Origin: Dermacentor variabilis
Taxonomy: Eukaryota > Arthropoda > Arachnida > Ixodida > Ixodidae
NCBI RefSeq assembly: GCF_050947875.1
Contig: NC_134569.1
Location: 202,879,127 to 202,943,126, forward strand
Direction of reading: 5' to 3'
Length of the DNA stretch: 64,000 bases
Positions 53,473 through 62,962 of the stretch are shown piece by piece. The translations under genes and the position numbers were made by a program. How positions within the stretch are numbered: the stretch's first letter is position 1; each line of letters opens with the position of its first letter. The notes below the pieces were generated by a model. It searched no databases. It was not told the DNA's origin and was given only the letters and a program-made list of their open reading frames with translations.

Positions 53473-53775
53473 TTAGGCAAGGTACATGGAGATTCGGATT
53501 TGAGAACTTCCAGCGTGATCTCGCCGCTATAGATGTCTTCGTTATGGCTTCACCAAGCAAATTGTGCGTTGATGCCATTGTACAGCAGAGGCTCGTCAAA
53601 CAGCACGTCCCTGTTTGTTCAGCAATGTATCCACACAGCTTCTTTAATTTCGCCATTTTTTGTTGGGCTTTTAAGGACACCGAAACATTCGTCCAGAATT
53701 GTGCACGTTGCTCGCGCGTTTTCATTCTGCTATTGCAGTTTGCCTTAGAAGTGTTTAATTGCATGATAATATAAT
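53473..53775 (+). other. Unrecognised open frame, about 100 codons
   Basis: A stop-to-stop frame whose ATG at 53,544 gives MASPSKLCVDAIVQQRLVK..., with several Cys residues and a hydrophobic C-terminus. No motif is recognised and a minus-strand frame overlaps it. It may be part of the cargo of the large insertion or chance. Confidence 0.22.
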
Positions 53776-54449
53776 TGTGAGCACAAAATATAGTGATAAT
53801 TAAATTGTAAGTGAAAGTGCGTACATTTTCTCAATGATACATCTTGGAGTGGCCGTCATGCCAGTAACATCAGAATCCTAGAAAAAGATCGACAGTCACT
53901 TAGGAATGCGAAAATTTAATGACTTCATGGATGTACACTTGCAATTATCACGTGACCGTGATACGTCCTACATTGTCACGTGTCCTTTACAATCCTACCT
54001 TCATCTGCCGCAGTCCACCTTGCTACAGTTTGTACGAACCTTAACCGAATTTATTCCACCCTAATACACATTATTTACCCATAATTGCTTATAATTAACG
54101 TTGTTCTATTTACTACCTTCTGTATCACTACTGACGTCATACAAGACGCTGATGACGTCACATTTTATTGCTTTATTATACATACTTTCAAGGCCTAGTA
54201 GATACAACAGAAAGAAGGGGCGAAAGTATACAATATTTGCACTGCAGGGCAAGAATAGAAAATCAAACTGTAAGACACTTTGAACAGCGATGTTGAATTA
54301 GTGGTGTCACAAATTGAGACTGTGGAGGCGGAAAGGCGGTTTCATTCAGTGGCTGTTGTTGGCAAAAAGGAAGAATGGCACATGAATTTTGTGTTGATGG
54401 TCCATGTGAGAAGAGATATAACTTGGTGGGGTGAAAATATTTTCTTTAA

Positions 54450-55785
54450 AGGGACACTAAAGGTTACCAGAAACTCAAGTTAAAGTGGTGGAGCAATGTT
54501 CTAGAACGTCTAAGGCGTCAATATAATCGCGAACAGAGCTTTAGTAACCGAGAAATTGAGGTAAATGCATGACACGATTTGAGACCCCCCAGCGACATTC
54601 CGGTACTAGCCCGATGACGAAAGCACTCCTCATAATTTGTGTTACTAATACTCAACTACTCGTACTAAAATATAATTTCATTCGATTATAAGACGGAAAA
54701 AAATGCTACTTGTCTACGTCTATTCGATTCAAAGAAAAAATAACATTTTGACGTTACCCTTGAGTAGTATGGGTGATCGAACGGTTTCGTTTTCGCTCGT
54801 CTCTGCGCGCTCGACTCTGCGCCGCGCACGCTTTGAAGTTTCAGTAGTTTCGTGATCGCGTCGTGCTGTGAGGGTTCTGCTGGCTCGCGAAACTTTCATT
54901 TGGAACAAGCAGCGAGAATGCCGCGTCCATGTGATGTCGTGGGAAGCCCTCGTTGCTTTCCCGCTCCGGAGAACCGGTGTCGAGGCCGCCGTCGTAGTAC
55001 GCAACGACGCCGGCAGTGCGAGCCCTCAGCAGCAGGTCGCGCTCGCCGGTGCTCAAATCGCTGAAGTTGAGCCCACCATCGCGAGCCAATGTGTCGGTGT
55101 CAGGGTCCATTGCGACGTGCGTCGAAGTTTGCGTCATAGAATGAAGTACCAGCTTATGGGTGTCTTGCGCTGGAGTTTGAGGTATAGTAGCGGCGCCTGG
55201 TGGCGGTGCGGGAAACGACATCTGGGTCGTGCCAGCTTGGGTCGTATTGAGCCCTGGCTGTGGCGAAGCACGTTTCTAGGCCGAGTTTTGCGTCGATTCG
55301 CACTTTTTATGCCCTGTTGCGAGTGCGAAAAGGCTCGTCACTTCTCACAGACCACGCCGACCACGCTGCGAGCTCGCCGCAGCCTATAGTTTAACGAAAA
55401 CGGACTCTCCGTGTGCCGTGGGACGTAATGTGGGACGTAATTCGTTTCTCCTTCCGCTAGCCACCATACTCCCGCTTTCGCTCTGCTGTCGGCTCTGTCT
55501 TGGCTCTGTTTCTGGCCGCGCGTTTGCGTTTTGCGCAGAAAAGCCGTAGCGCCGTCTGCGGACGCCGTCCTACTCACCGATGGCGCGACGTCACTATGAG
55601 ACCATGATGTCAGTACTCCTCGATCGGAGGGCGGACGAATTGAACTGCGCTAGAGGTACGCGGACACTTCAGAACGCATTTTCTCTTAAAATAAGTCTCT
55701 CCTTGGCACGAAACAAGCGTTTCGAGGTTTATGTGATGGTATTTCAACAGTCCACGTTGACTTAATAGTAACCTTTAGTGTCCCT
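54450..55785. mobile_element. TTAA-specific DNA transposon, non-autonomous
   Basis: The 1336-bp element has perfect 17-bp TIRs (AGGGACACTAAAGGTTA at the left; reverse complement at the right) and TTAA on both sides (54446-54449 and 55786-55789). The TTAA target and AGGG-type ends fit Kolobok or piggyBac superfamilies. The interior (54.73-55.57 kb) is GC-rich and carries frames on both strands (minus 54841-55221, plus 54868-55389), none with transposase residues I can identify. Confidence 0.92.
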
Positions 55786-55789
55786 TTAA

Positions 55790-56119
55790 GAGAAGGGTTA
55801 AGGTACCATATTCTATGAAAAATACAGAGACGAAGGTACCTACGACGTAACCAAAGGTCAGGTTGACCTAGTGTTCTTTTCATGGACGTGACGCTAGAAT
55901 GACGTGAATAATTTGAGAGAATAAAAGGGCGGCGCGGTTCTGAATGCTTTCAAGGGAAATGACAAGATTGGCATGAGCAGGGTCCCGTATGGATGGTTGT
56001 TGCGGAGAACGCCATCTTTCCTACCTGAAAGGCCATAAAATGCTTTCGCATTAAAAATGCAATACATACACACCTTGCTCAATGCGTGAACGTGTACACG
56101 TTACTTAGGTTTATGCATC
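55790..56119. other. Unassigned stretch inside the large insertion
   Basis: AT-rich, with no motif. Confidence 0.5.
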
Positions 56120-56305
56120 AATGCGTTCAACACCCTTCAGTCGTTGATTTAACACCCTTCTTCTAGCAAAGTCGCACCTTATGTGTGGTATACACTTGTG
56201 ATAGGGTGTTGTGACCGAAAAGGGTGCTAAATGGGTGTGGACGTGGGTGTGAATGCAGAAAGCACCCCTCTTAACACCCATAAGGGTGTAAAAATGTTTA
56301 GTGTG
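56120..56305. repeat. Right subterminal zone of the large insertion
   Basis: It contains at least eight ACACCC/GGGTGT-type motifs and ends AAATGTTTAGTGTG, the inverted match of the left end at 44,410. TA follows at 56306-56307, then the tandem array. Confidence 0.65.
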
Positions 56306-56560
56306 TAGTGGCGCAGTAAGCGAAAAGCAGCTCGGCTGTGTGCCGCAGTTAGTTTCGAGTGTACTGAATCTTACTGGTAGAAGTTCGCGACGCATTCTCT
56401 GACCCGAAAGAAAAGTATTGTAATTTATTTGGTAACTTCTTGGGATACCTTGAGGCTTGCTCGCCGTGTCTGGAGTTATGAAGCGGTTAGCAGAAAAGCA
56501 AGCCGGCCATAGTGAGTTAGTTTTGCATGTACTGAATTTTAGTGGCACAAGTTTGTAAGA
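56306..56560. repeat. Tandem array, right part
   Basis: It starts in mid-unit (GTGGCGCAGTAAGCGAAAAGC), completing the unit cut off at 44,409, and then gives further units with TGTACTGAATCTTACTGG, TCTCTGACCC and GAAAAGCAAGCCGGCC in the same order as the left part. Confidence 0.72.
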
Positions 56561-56885
56561 CATTTTATAGCCCTGCAACAACATATACCTTATGTAGGTA
56601 CTCACGCTTGTCGAAAACGCGACGAGCGATTGCTGAGAGTGATAACACGGGAGTGTTGCATGCGCCGGCAGGACGCGTAAAAGATAACACGGAGGAGCTC
56701 AAGAACATGACATTTATGTATTCTGAGCGACTGAAAACAGGCTTTGCACCCACAAATCTGTCTTGAGTGCGACTAGGAGGCATTGTGCGAGTGTGTAACA
56801 TGGTCTGGCTGAGCCTGTGTTGTAGCCACCTTCGTGTACTTGGCGTACCATCGCGTCGACGGAGGCCAAGTTGTTTTGGAAACGC

Positions 56886-56889
56886 GCAG
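56886..56889. repeat. Target-site duplication of the Gypsy element (left)
   Basis: GCAG precedes the left LTR; the same four bases follow the right LTR at 63731-63734. Confidence 0.85.
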
Positions 56890-57064
56890 TGTTTGGATCG
56901 CACCGCTGGTGCGATCGGTTGTTGGGAACTCGGCGCTGACGCCCGTGGTTGTACCTGGGTCGCAAGCCCCAAGGGTAGCGTTGGCCTGGCGGCCTGGGGT
57001 ACAACTGGAAGCATCCGAAGGTCCCGGCAAAGCATGAGTCGACTGGTAACAACAAAACAACTTG

Positions 57065-57070
57065 TTTATT
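57065..57070 (-). terminator. LTR polyadenylation signal
   Basis: AATAAA on the minus strand, about 115 bp downstream of the TATA box. The twin copy is at 63138-63143. Confidence 0.75.
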
Positions 57071-57181
57071 TTAACATCGCAAAGAGTTGGCGGTCAGGTT
57101 GACCGAAGTAGAGAGACGGGAGAGCACTTTACTCAACAGAAGAAATCGGAGCCCTCCTTTTGGCGTCCGGGGGCAGCTGTT

Positions 57182-57187
57182 TTTATA
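57182..57187 (-). promoter_or_regulatory. LTR TATA box
   Basis: TATAAA within GAGTATAAAAACAGC on the minus strand. The twin in the 5' LTR, which would drive transcription, is at 63255-63260. Confidence 0.75.
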
Positions 57188-57284
57188 CTCTCGCAGTTGA
57201 GGGCAAGAAGGAACCCCTCAATAGACGAGCACGTGAGTGTACAATGGGCTAAGGTGACGCACACTGCCGCCGGTCGGGCACAAA

Positions 57285-57495
57285 GACTGGAAGGAGAGGG
57301 TGACCCCTTGCTTTCGCATCGCCTGGTTCGGGCACAATGACTGGAAGGAGAGGGTGACCCCTTGCTTTCGCATCGCCTGGTTCAGGCACAATGACTGGAA
57401 GGGGAGGATGACCCCTGCTGTCGCATCGCCTGGTTCAGGCACAATGACTGGAAGGGGAGGATGACCCCTGCTGTCGCATCGCCTGGTTCGGGCAC
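57285..57495. repeat. 53-54-bp tandem repeats in the LTR U3
   Basis: About four copies of a unit starting GCCTGGTTC(G/A)GGCACAATG and ending CGCATC, in two subtypes (54 bp with CCCCTTGCTTTCGC; 53 bp with CCCCTGCTGTCGC). They lie upstream of the TATA box in element orientation, where enhancer repeats are usual. The other LTR has the same array at 63358-63568. Confidence 0.92.
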
Positions 57496-57667
57496 AATGG
57501 CACATACACTCACACACGCACATGAAGACACGTGGCATCGGAACATGCCTGGAAACGCCTGGAAACGCCTGGCGGGGAGCGTTGCGGCGACGCCGAACGG
57601 GCCAAAATGTCTGCCGCCCCGCCGCAGTCGCGCCGCCAAAACCGCGTGTCGCAGGCGAAACGCAACA

Positions 57668-57685
57668 GACCGCCCCGCCGGGGGA
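57668..57685 (-). other. Weak polypurine tract candidate
   Basis: In element orientation CCGGCGGGGCGGTC abuts the 3' LTR. It is G-rich rather than a classic A/G tract, so second-strand priming here is plausible but not certain. Confidence 0.4.
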
Positions 57686-58152
57686 AGGAGATCCCGATGG
57701 ACAGGGGACTGCATCCGCTGTCCGGAGGGATGTCGCTCGATGATGCTCATAACCGAAGTCGGGCGTCCCTCGACGTTTCTTGAGCGCAGCGCACAGAGAA
57801 GGCCTCGTTCTCTCGTTCAGGTTCGCACGGGACACTGCAAAGTGACTTCGGGAGAGTTCACATTTTTGTTCTCGTTCCCGGCAAGCGTTAGAACTACGCT
57901 GAAACTCAACCGCTCAGTCAGCAAGCACGGCACAACCCTCACTAAGCCCTGCCAGGCTCTTTCCCCTTTTTATACCACTGCCTAGTTCCTTACAGTAGTC
58001 TAGCATCACTCAGAACGCGTCCACAAATTGGAAAATTGCACTAGAAAGCATATCATCACTTTGAAACACTAAACAAAAGCAATATGTTAAAAAAATTCCT
58101 GCCTCAGGAAGAAAAACATCAGTAACAAACAATTTTGAGGCTGATTCCTACG
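57686..58152 (-). other. Gypsy 3' untranslated segment
   Basis: Between the pol stop (58153) and the LTR there is no coding frame in element orientation. Plus-strand frames across it are shadows. Confidence 0.6.
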
Positions 58153-61100
58153 TTAGGGGCTTCGACTTAAGCCATCGGCGTTACCGTTGAGACTCCCCTT
58201 TTTGTAACGCACCTCAAAGGAATATTGTTGTAAAGCGAGGCTCCAGCGCAGGAGGCGGCCATTTTTGGGAGAGATGGTCTGCAGCCATTGGAGAGGGCAG
58301 TGATCCGTCTCAATGATAAACCTCGAGCCGGCTAGATAGCATGACAATTTCTGAACGGCCCACACGAGACATGCACACTCTTTCTCGGTGGCGCTATACG
58401 CCTGCTCACGACTGGTCAGCTTACGACTAGCATACAGGACGGGGTGTTCTACTTCTCCATTTTCCCGTTGGCACAGTACAACGCCCATGCCTCGCTCACT
58501 AGCATCGCACTGAACAATGAACCCTTTTGTATAGTCTGGTGATCGTAGCACAGGCTGGCTTGTTAGGGCACTCTTTAGGGCGCTAAAAGCTCTTTCCTTT
58601 GTCTCGTTCCAGACGACTGTTTGAGGCTCTGACTTTCTTAGAGCATCTGTCAGGGGAGCCGCGATATCAGAGTACCTGGGGATGTACCTCTGATAGTAGC
58701 CGGCGACACCTAAGAACGACCGAATATCGGTCTTCGTGCGTGGTTGCGGAAAGTCTCGCACAGCGCCCACCTTTATTTCAGAGGGGCGGCGACGACCCTG
58801 ACCAATCACGTGACCGAGGTAGACAACCTCGGCCTGTGCTAACTGGCACTTAGGAGCCTTTACTGTCAAGCCCGCTTCGCGCAGGCGGGTTAGCACTGCC
58901 CGCAAGTGTGCCATATGCTCAGACCAGGATGCGGAGAATATCGCTACGTCGTCTAGATACGGTAAAGCGAATTCTTGCTGTCCCCGCAACACTTTATCCA
59001 TGAGGCTTGAAAAACAGTATGGCGCGTTCTTCAAACCAAAACTCAACACTTTAGGACGGAATGTTCCCATTGGTGAAATGAACGCCGCATACCTACTAGC
59101 CTCTTCTGTAAGTGGAACCTGCCAATAACCCCTGACAAGATCTAGGGTGGAAATAAACTGAGCGCTACTAACTTTCTCAAGGCGCTCCTCGATGTTAGGG
59201 ATCGGATAAATTTGATCTTTAGTGAAGGAATTAAGCCTGCGGTAGTCGACGCAAGGACGAGGTTCCTTGCCCGGTACCTCAACTAAAATCAAAGGGGAGG
59301 TATAATCACTCTCACCTGCCTCAATAACACCGAGCTGTAGCATTTTCTTTACCTCCGCCTCCATAATATCGCTCTGGCGGGGTGACACCCGATACGCCTT
59401 GGATCGTACTGGCTCTGGGGAGGTAAGTTCTATATCATGAGTAAGTACAGAAGTCCTACCAGGCCTCTCAGAGAACAGACCTTGAAACTCTTGTAAGAGC
59501 TGGTGTAGTTCGGTTTTCTGTTCCGGCGACAGCGATGCTCCACTGACTAAGTCACTAATGACTTGACCGGTGTCTTCCCTGTTCGTGACTGAGCCTAGTC
59601 CCGGAAGCTCGACCGGAAGCTCTTCAGGAACGTTTACCATCATGCACACGACTGCTTCCCTTTGTCTATAAGGTTTGAGCAGATTACAGTGGTAAACTTG
59701 CTGTGCTTTCCGCTTTCCTGGCAGACTTACCACGTAGTTAACGTCCGACAGTTTCTGAACAATTCGTGCTGGGCCCTCCCACTGCACGTCTAGTTTGTTG
59801 TTTAGCGATGTGCGCAATATCATGACCTCATCGCCCACCTCAAAACGACGGGCCCTGGCTGTCCGATCATAATAAACCTTGGCCCTCTGCTGGGCCTTTG
59901 TCATTGCTTCACCTGACAACTCCTGTGCCCTTCTTAAGCGTTCGAGGAGCTTAAGTACGTACTCCACCACGACTGGGTCGTCGCCCCTACCTTCCCACGA
60001 TTCTCGAAGCATGCGAAGCGGAGATCGAAGCGAGCGACCGTACACCAGTTCAGCTGGCGAAAACCCCGTAGCCGCATGCGGCGCGGTTCTTAATGCAAAC
60101 ATCACCCCAGGCAGACACAGCTCCCAGTCAGTTTGATGTTCAAAACACAAGGCTCTCAACACGCGCTTCATGACGGAGTGGAGCTTCTCAACGGAATTCG
60201 ACTGTGGGTGGTACACTGAGCTGTGTAACAGCTTTACCCCACACCTTTCGAGAAAAGTTGTCGTCAAAGCGCTAGTAAACACTGTGCCCTGATCTGATTG
60301 GATTTCCGCAGGGAAACCAACTCGCGCAAATATGGACAGTAGTGCATTAACTATCTCAACTGAGCTGAGTTCTTTAAGCGGCACTGCTTCAGGGAACTTT
60401 GTCGCTGGGCAGATCACAGTCAAAATGTGTCTGTACCCCGTGGCTGTTACCGGCAGAGGTCCCACTGTATCAATAACGAGCCGTCTAAAAGGCTCCGTAA
60501 TGATAGGTACCAATTTCAACGGCGCCCTCGATTTGTCCCCTGGTTTGCCCACCCGCTGACAGGTGTCACATGACCTCACGAAGTGGTCTGCGTCCCGAAA
60601 ACACCCTGGCCAATAGTACTCTTGCAAGAGACGGTCCTTAGTTTTCTTAACTCCTAGGTGTCCGGACCATGAACCCCCGTGTGACAAGCGCAACAGATCC
60701 TGACGATAGCATTGAGGCACGATCAGCTGATCGAACTCCACTCCTCGGCGGTCTAGATACTTCCGGTACAGGACTCCACCTCTTTCCACAAAACGCGCAG
60801 TTTTCCTGGCGATACCTTCTTTGACATTGCAGCGTATGTTTTCTAGGCTACCATCCTTCTCTTGCTCGGCTATCAAAGCCGACCGGCTGACTTTTAGCAA
60901 CCTATCCAGTCCGTCTGACGTAGGCGCGATGAGCAAATCAGTAGATAGCTCTTCTAACTTTCCCGTGTCGGGCGTTTCCTCTCCAGTATCTGGCGCCTTT
61001 AACGTTACAGACTCAAGTTTATTCAGTTCGGGCGTGCTCTGAATATCAGCTTGCTGCGCCTCTGACCCTTTTTCGTTGTTTGATAACGTCGGCCCCGCAA

Positions 61101-62223
61101 CTACCGCCTTTGCAGCGAGCTCCCGAACCTTCGATCTGGTTAAGGCCTGAACACTAGCTTCACCAAACAAAAGCCCCTTCTCGCGCAGGAGGTGATCGGA
61201 CCTGTTTGAAAATAGGTACGGGTACTGAGGTGGCAGCATAGATGACACTGCGGCCTCCGTCTCAAGCGCTCCGAAAGGTCCTTCAATAAGCACTTTTGCT
61301 ACCGGCAGACACACGCTATGAGCTTCCACGGCTTGCTTGATCCATGCGCACTCGCCCGTGAACATATGGGGTTCTACATAAGACGGGTGAACTACATCCA
61401 TCGTAGCTGCGGAATCGCGAAGCACTCGGCAGTCTTTCCCGTTCACGAGGAGGTCTCGCATGTAAGGCTCGAGAAGCTTCATGTTCTCGTCAGTGCTGCC
61501 TATTGAAAAAAACACAACTTTTGGTGTTGTTTCCGGACACTGCGCCGAAAAGTGACCCGGCTTCTGGCACGTATAACAAACGCCCGCTCGCCTCATCTCG
61601 AACCGCTTTCTGCGTTCGGCTTCGGCTGCCGCCGTCTCCTTAGGTTCGGTCGCACTGCTTCCACTCGCATCCGCACTACGCGTGTTCCCCTTTGCTCTCA
61701 TGGGTGTGAACTTCGGCCTCTCAAACTTCGAGCCAAATTCACCCTTTTGACCGTCCTTAGCTCCGCGAGCCCGACGCGTCACAAACTCCTCGGCTAGCTC
61801 AGCGGCTTTAGCCACCGTACAAACGTCTGGCCTATCCAAGACCCAGTACCTCACGTTCTCAGGTAACCGACTATAAAACTGTTCTAGCCCGAAACACTGC
61901 AGAACTTTATCGTGGTCACCAAACGCTTTTTCTTCTTTGAGCCACTCCTGCATGTTTGACATAAGCCTATACGCAAACTCTGTATATGACTCACTTTTGC
62001 CTTTCTCATTTTCCCGAAACTTCCGACGGAACGCTTCCGCAGACAGCCGGTACTTTTTTAGCAGACTCGATTTTACTTTGTCGAAATCCTCTGCCTCCTC
62101 TCTATCCAAGCGAGCGACTACGTCGGCCGCCTCGCCGGGTAACAAAGTGAGCAAGCGCTGTGGCCACGTTTCCCGAGAGAACCCCTGCTTCTCGCACGTT
62201 CGCTCAAAGTTAACCAGGAACAA
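58153..62223 (-). CDS. Gag-Pol polyprotein with PR-IN-RT-RNase H order
   Basis: Uninterrupted 1356-codon frame; the ATG at 62223 is inside Gag and the frame is normally entered from the upstream gag frame. Domains: Gag 1-210; CCHC knuckle (C216, C219, H224, C229); protease about 245-360 with D270-S271-A272 where D-S/T-G is expected; integrase zinc finger (H515, H522, C552, C555); integrase core D585, D644, E679; GPY-like C-terminus near 800-850 (VQWEGPARIV); RT about 925-1100 with YLDD at 1089-1092; RNase H about 1230-1356 (D1240, E1280, D1307, D1350). The product would process itself, copy the RNA and integrate the DNA. Integrase preceding RT is the notable feature. The Gly-to-Ala change in the protease motif may impair processing. 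Stop at 58153, no other breaks. Confidence 0.95.
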   Translation of the reverse strand: MFLVNFERTCEKQGFSRETWPQRLLTLLPGEAADVVARLDREEAEDFDKVKSSLLKKYRLSAEAFRRKFRENEKGKSESYTEFAYRLMSNMQEWLKEEKAFGDHDKVLQCFGLEQFYSRLPENVRYWVLDRPDVCTVAKAAELAEEFVTRRARGAKDGQKGEFGSKFERPKFTPMRAKGNTRSADASGSSATEPKETAAAEAERRKRFEMRRAGVCYTCQKPGHFSAQCPETTPKVVFFSIGSTDENMKLLEPYMRDLLVNGKDCRVLRDSAATMDVVHPSYVEPHMFTGECAWIKQAVEAHSVCLPVAKVLIEGPFGALETEAAVSSMLPPQYPYLFSNRSDHLLREKGLLFGEASVQALTRSKVRELAAKAVVAGPTLSNNEKGSEAQQADIQSTPELNKLESVTLKAPDTGEETPDTGKLEELSTDLLIAPTSDGLDRLLKVSRSALIAEQEKDGSLENIRCNVKEGIARKTARFVERGGVLYRKYLDRRGVEFDQLIVPQCYRQDLLRLSHGGSWSGHLGVKKTKDRLLQEYYWPGCFRDADHFVRSCDTCQRVGKPGDKSRAPLKLVPIITEPFRRLVIDTVGPLPVTATGYRHILTVICPATKFPEAVPLKELSSVEIVNALLSIFARVGFPAEIQSDQGTVFTSALTTTFLERCGVKLLHSSVYHPQSNSVEKLHSVMKRVLRALCFEHQTDWELCLPGVMFALRTAPHAATGFSPAELVYGRSLRSPLRMLRESWEGRGDDPVVVEYVLKLLERLRRAQELSGEAMTKAQQRAKVYYDRTARARRFEVGDEVMILRTSLNNKLDVQWEGPARIVQKLSDVNYVVSLPGKRKAQQVYHCNLLKPYRQREAVVCMMVNVPEELPVELPGLGSVTNREDTGQVISDLVSGASLSPEQKTELHQLLQEFQGLFSERPGRTSVLTHDIELTSPEPVRSKAYRVSPRQSDIMEAEVKKMLQLGVIEAGESDYTSPLILVEVPGKEPRPCVDYRRLNSFTKDQIYPIPNIEERLEKVSSAQFISTLDLVRGYWQVPLTEEASRYAAFISPMGTFRPKVLSFGLKNAPYCFSSLMDKVLRGQQEFALPYLDDVAIFSASWSEHMAHLRAVLTRLREAGLTVKAPKCQLAQAEVVYLGHVIGQGRRRPSEIKVGAVRDFPQPRTKTDIRSFLGVAGYYQRYIPRYSDIAAPLTDALRKSEPQTVVWNETKERAFSALKSALTSQPVLRSPDYTKGFIVQCDASERGMGVVLCQRENGEVEHPVLYASRKLTSREQAYSATEKECACLVWAVQKLSCYLAGSRFIIETDHCPLQWLQTISPKNGRLLRWSLALQQYSFEVRYKKGSLNGNADGLSRSP

Positions 62224-62603
62224 ACCAATGTCCTCTCCATGCTTAAAAACGGCCGCATCAGGTCAGTCATTTTGAACAATACGCGTTCTCCTGCACCGTG
62301 TGCCTGACTTCCATTACGAGCGCGTTCCATCTCTACCTCAAGACGCTTCATTTCCAAAGCGTGTTGACGGTCACGCTCTTGTTGCTCTCGCTCTTTCTGT
62401 TCTTTACGTTCACGCTCTTCTTTTTCTTTTGCAGTCTCCCTCTCTTCAATGGTCTCAAGGCATTCCGACAGCTCGTCATCCTCAGCCTCTAACTCAAGAA
62501 TAGCCTTTAGCAGTTCAGGTTTTCTTAGTTTGTCTGAGACATCCAGACCCAACTCTCTTGCAAGCTCCAACAATTTCGGTTTGCGCAACGACTTCAAATC
62601 CAT
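62118..62603 (-). CDS. Gag N-terminal frame
   Basis: The ATG at 62603 (MDLKSLRKPKLLELARELG) begins the Gag protein; an earlier in-frame ATG at 62750 would add a hydrophobic extension and is less likely. The N-terminus has two SAP-like LRKPxLL repeats, then a long charged coiled-coil (about residues 45-100, rich in Glu, Arg and Lys). The Gag homology stays in this frame to about 62250, where a run of five T (sense strand, 62245-62249) precedes AAG. After that the homologous residues continue in the pol frame. The frame here ends at 62118 after non-homologous residues. Either a programmed -1 shift or a small indel in this copy explains it. Confidence 0.85.
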   Translation of the reverse strand: MDLKSLRKPKLLELARELGLDVSDKLRKPELLKAILELEAEDDELSECLETIEERETAKEKEERERKEQKEREQQERDRQHALEMKRLEVEMERARNGSQAHGAGERVLFKMTDLMRPFLSMERTLVCSWLTLSERARSRGSLGKRGHSACSLCYPARRPT

Positions 62604-62940
62604 GGCTGCTCTGAATGCTGCTTTCTCTACTGCTTTCTCTACTGTTTTCTTGCCGCAAACTAACCCGGCAGCAACGACAACCACAATTACCAGCTCTGTT
62701 TCTGACACTAACAAAAGCCTGGCAAAGCTCAGAAGAAGAAAGTCCCGCACTCACCAAACCTCGCAGCCAAGAGTCCAGCGCAGTCGTTCCGCTGCAGGCA
62801 ACCAGTCGTCACACAGGGCTCGTTGCACTGCTCCCGGATCGTCGTTGAGCTGCTCAGCATACAGTCAACTGCATCTCTTCGCTGCTGGCCTCCGTTGTCG
62901 CGATCTCACCGCTGGCAGACAGTTGTTTGAAGTCGGAGGT

Positions 62941-62960
62941 GATCTCACCGCTGCCAACCA
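62941..62960 (-). other. Candidate primer-binding site
   Basis: Two bases inside the 5' LTR, the sense strand reads TGGTTGGCAGCGGTGAGATC, starting with the TGG complementary to a tRNA CCA end. The tRNA was not identified. The 13-mer GATCTCACCGCTG (plus strand) occurs again 39 bp away at 62902-62914. Confidence 0.6.
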
Positions 62961-62962
62961 GA

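Larger units (their letters stand above)
44410..56305. mobile_element. 11.9-kb TA-flanked TIR insertion (composite)
   Basis: The left end reads CACACTAAACATTTTAACAC. The right end, inverted, reads CACACTAAACATTTTTACAC, so about 30 bp match. TA lies outside each end (44408-44409 and 56306-56307), and the outside sequence on both sides is the same tandem array, continuing in phase once the block and one TA are removed. Both ~200-bp subterminal zones are packed with GGGTGT/ACACCC motifs. Inside are younger nested elements (a Penelope palindrome, a SINE and a TTAA element) and a promoter-like zone. No transposase was recognised. It may be one very large non-autonomous element, a small element later expanded by nested insertions, or a composite of two related ends. 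Confidence 0.6.
56890..57667 (-). repeat. 3' LTR of the Gypsy element (778 bp)
   Basis: In element orientation it begins TGTTGCGTTTCGCC (57667) and ends ATCCAAACA (56890), so TG...CA. It holds a TATA box (57182-57187) and AATAAA (57065-57070), and carries one extra GGAAACGCCT unit relative to the other LTR. Confidence 0.97.

Noticed and set aside
57218..57835. 205-codon minus-strand frame and its twin at 63291-63728
   Set aside because: They run through the LTR tandem repeats upstream of the TATA box and lack domains; they are open because the repeat unit is near a multiple of three.
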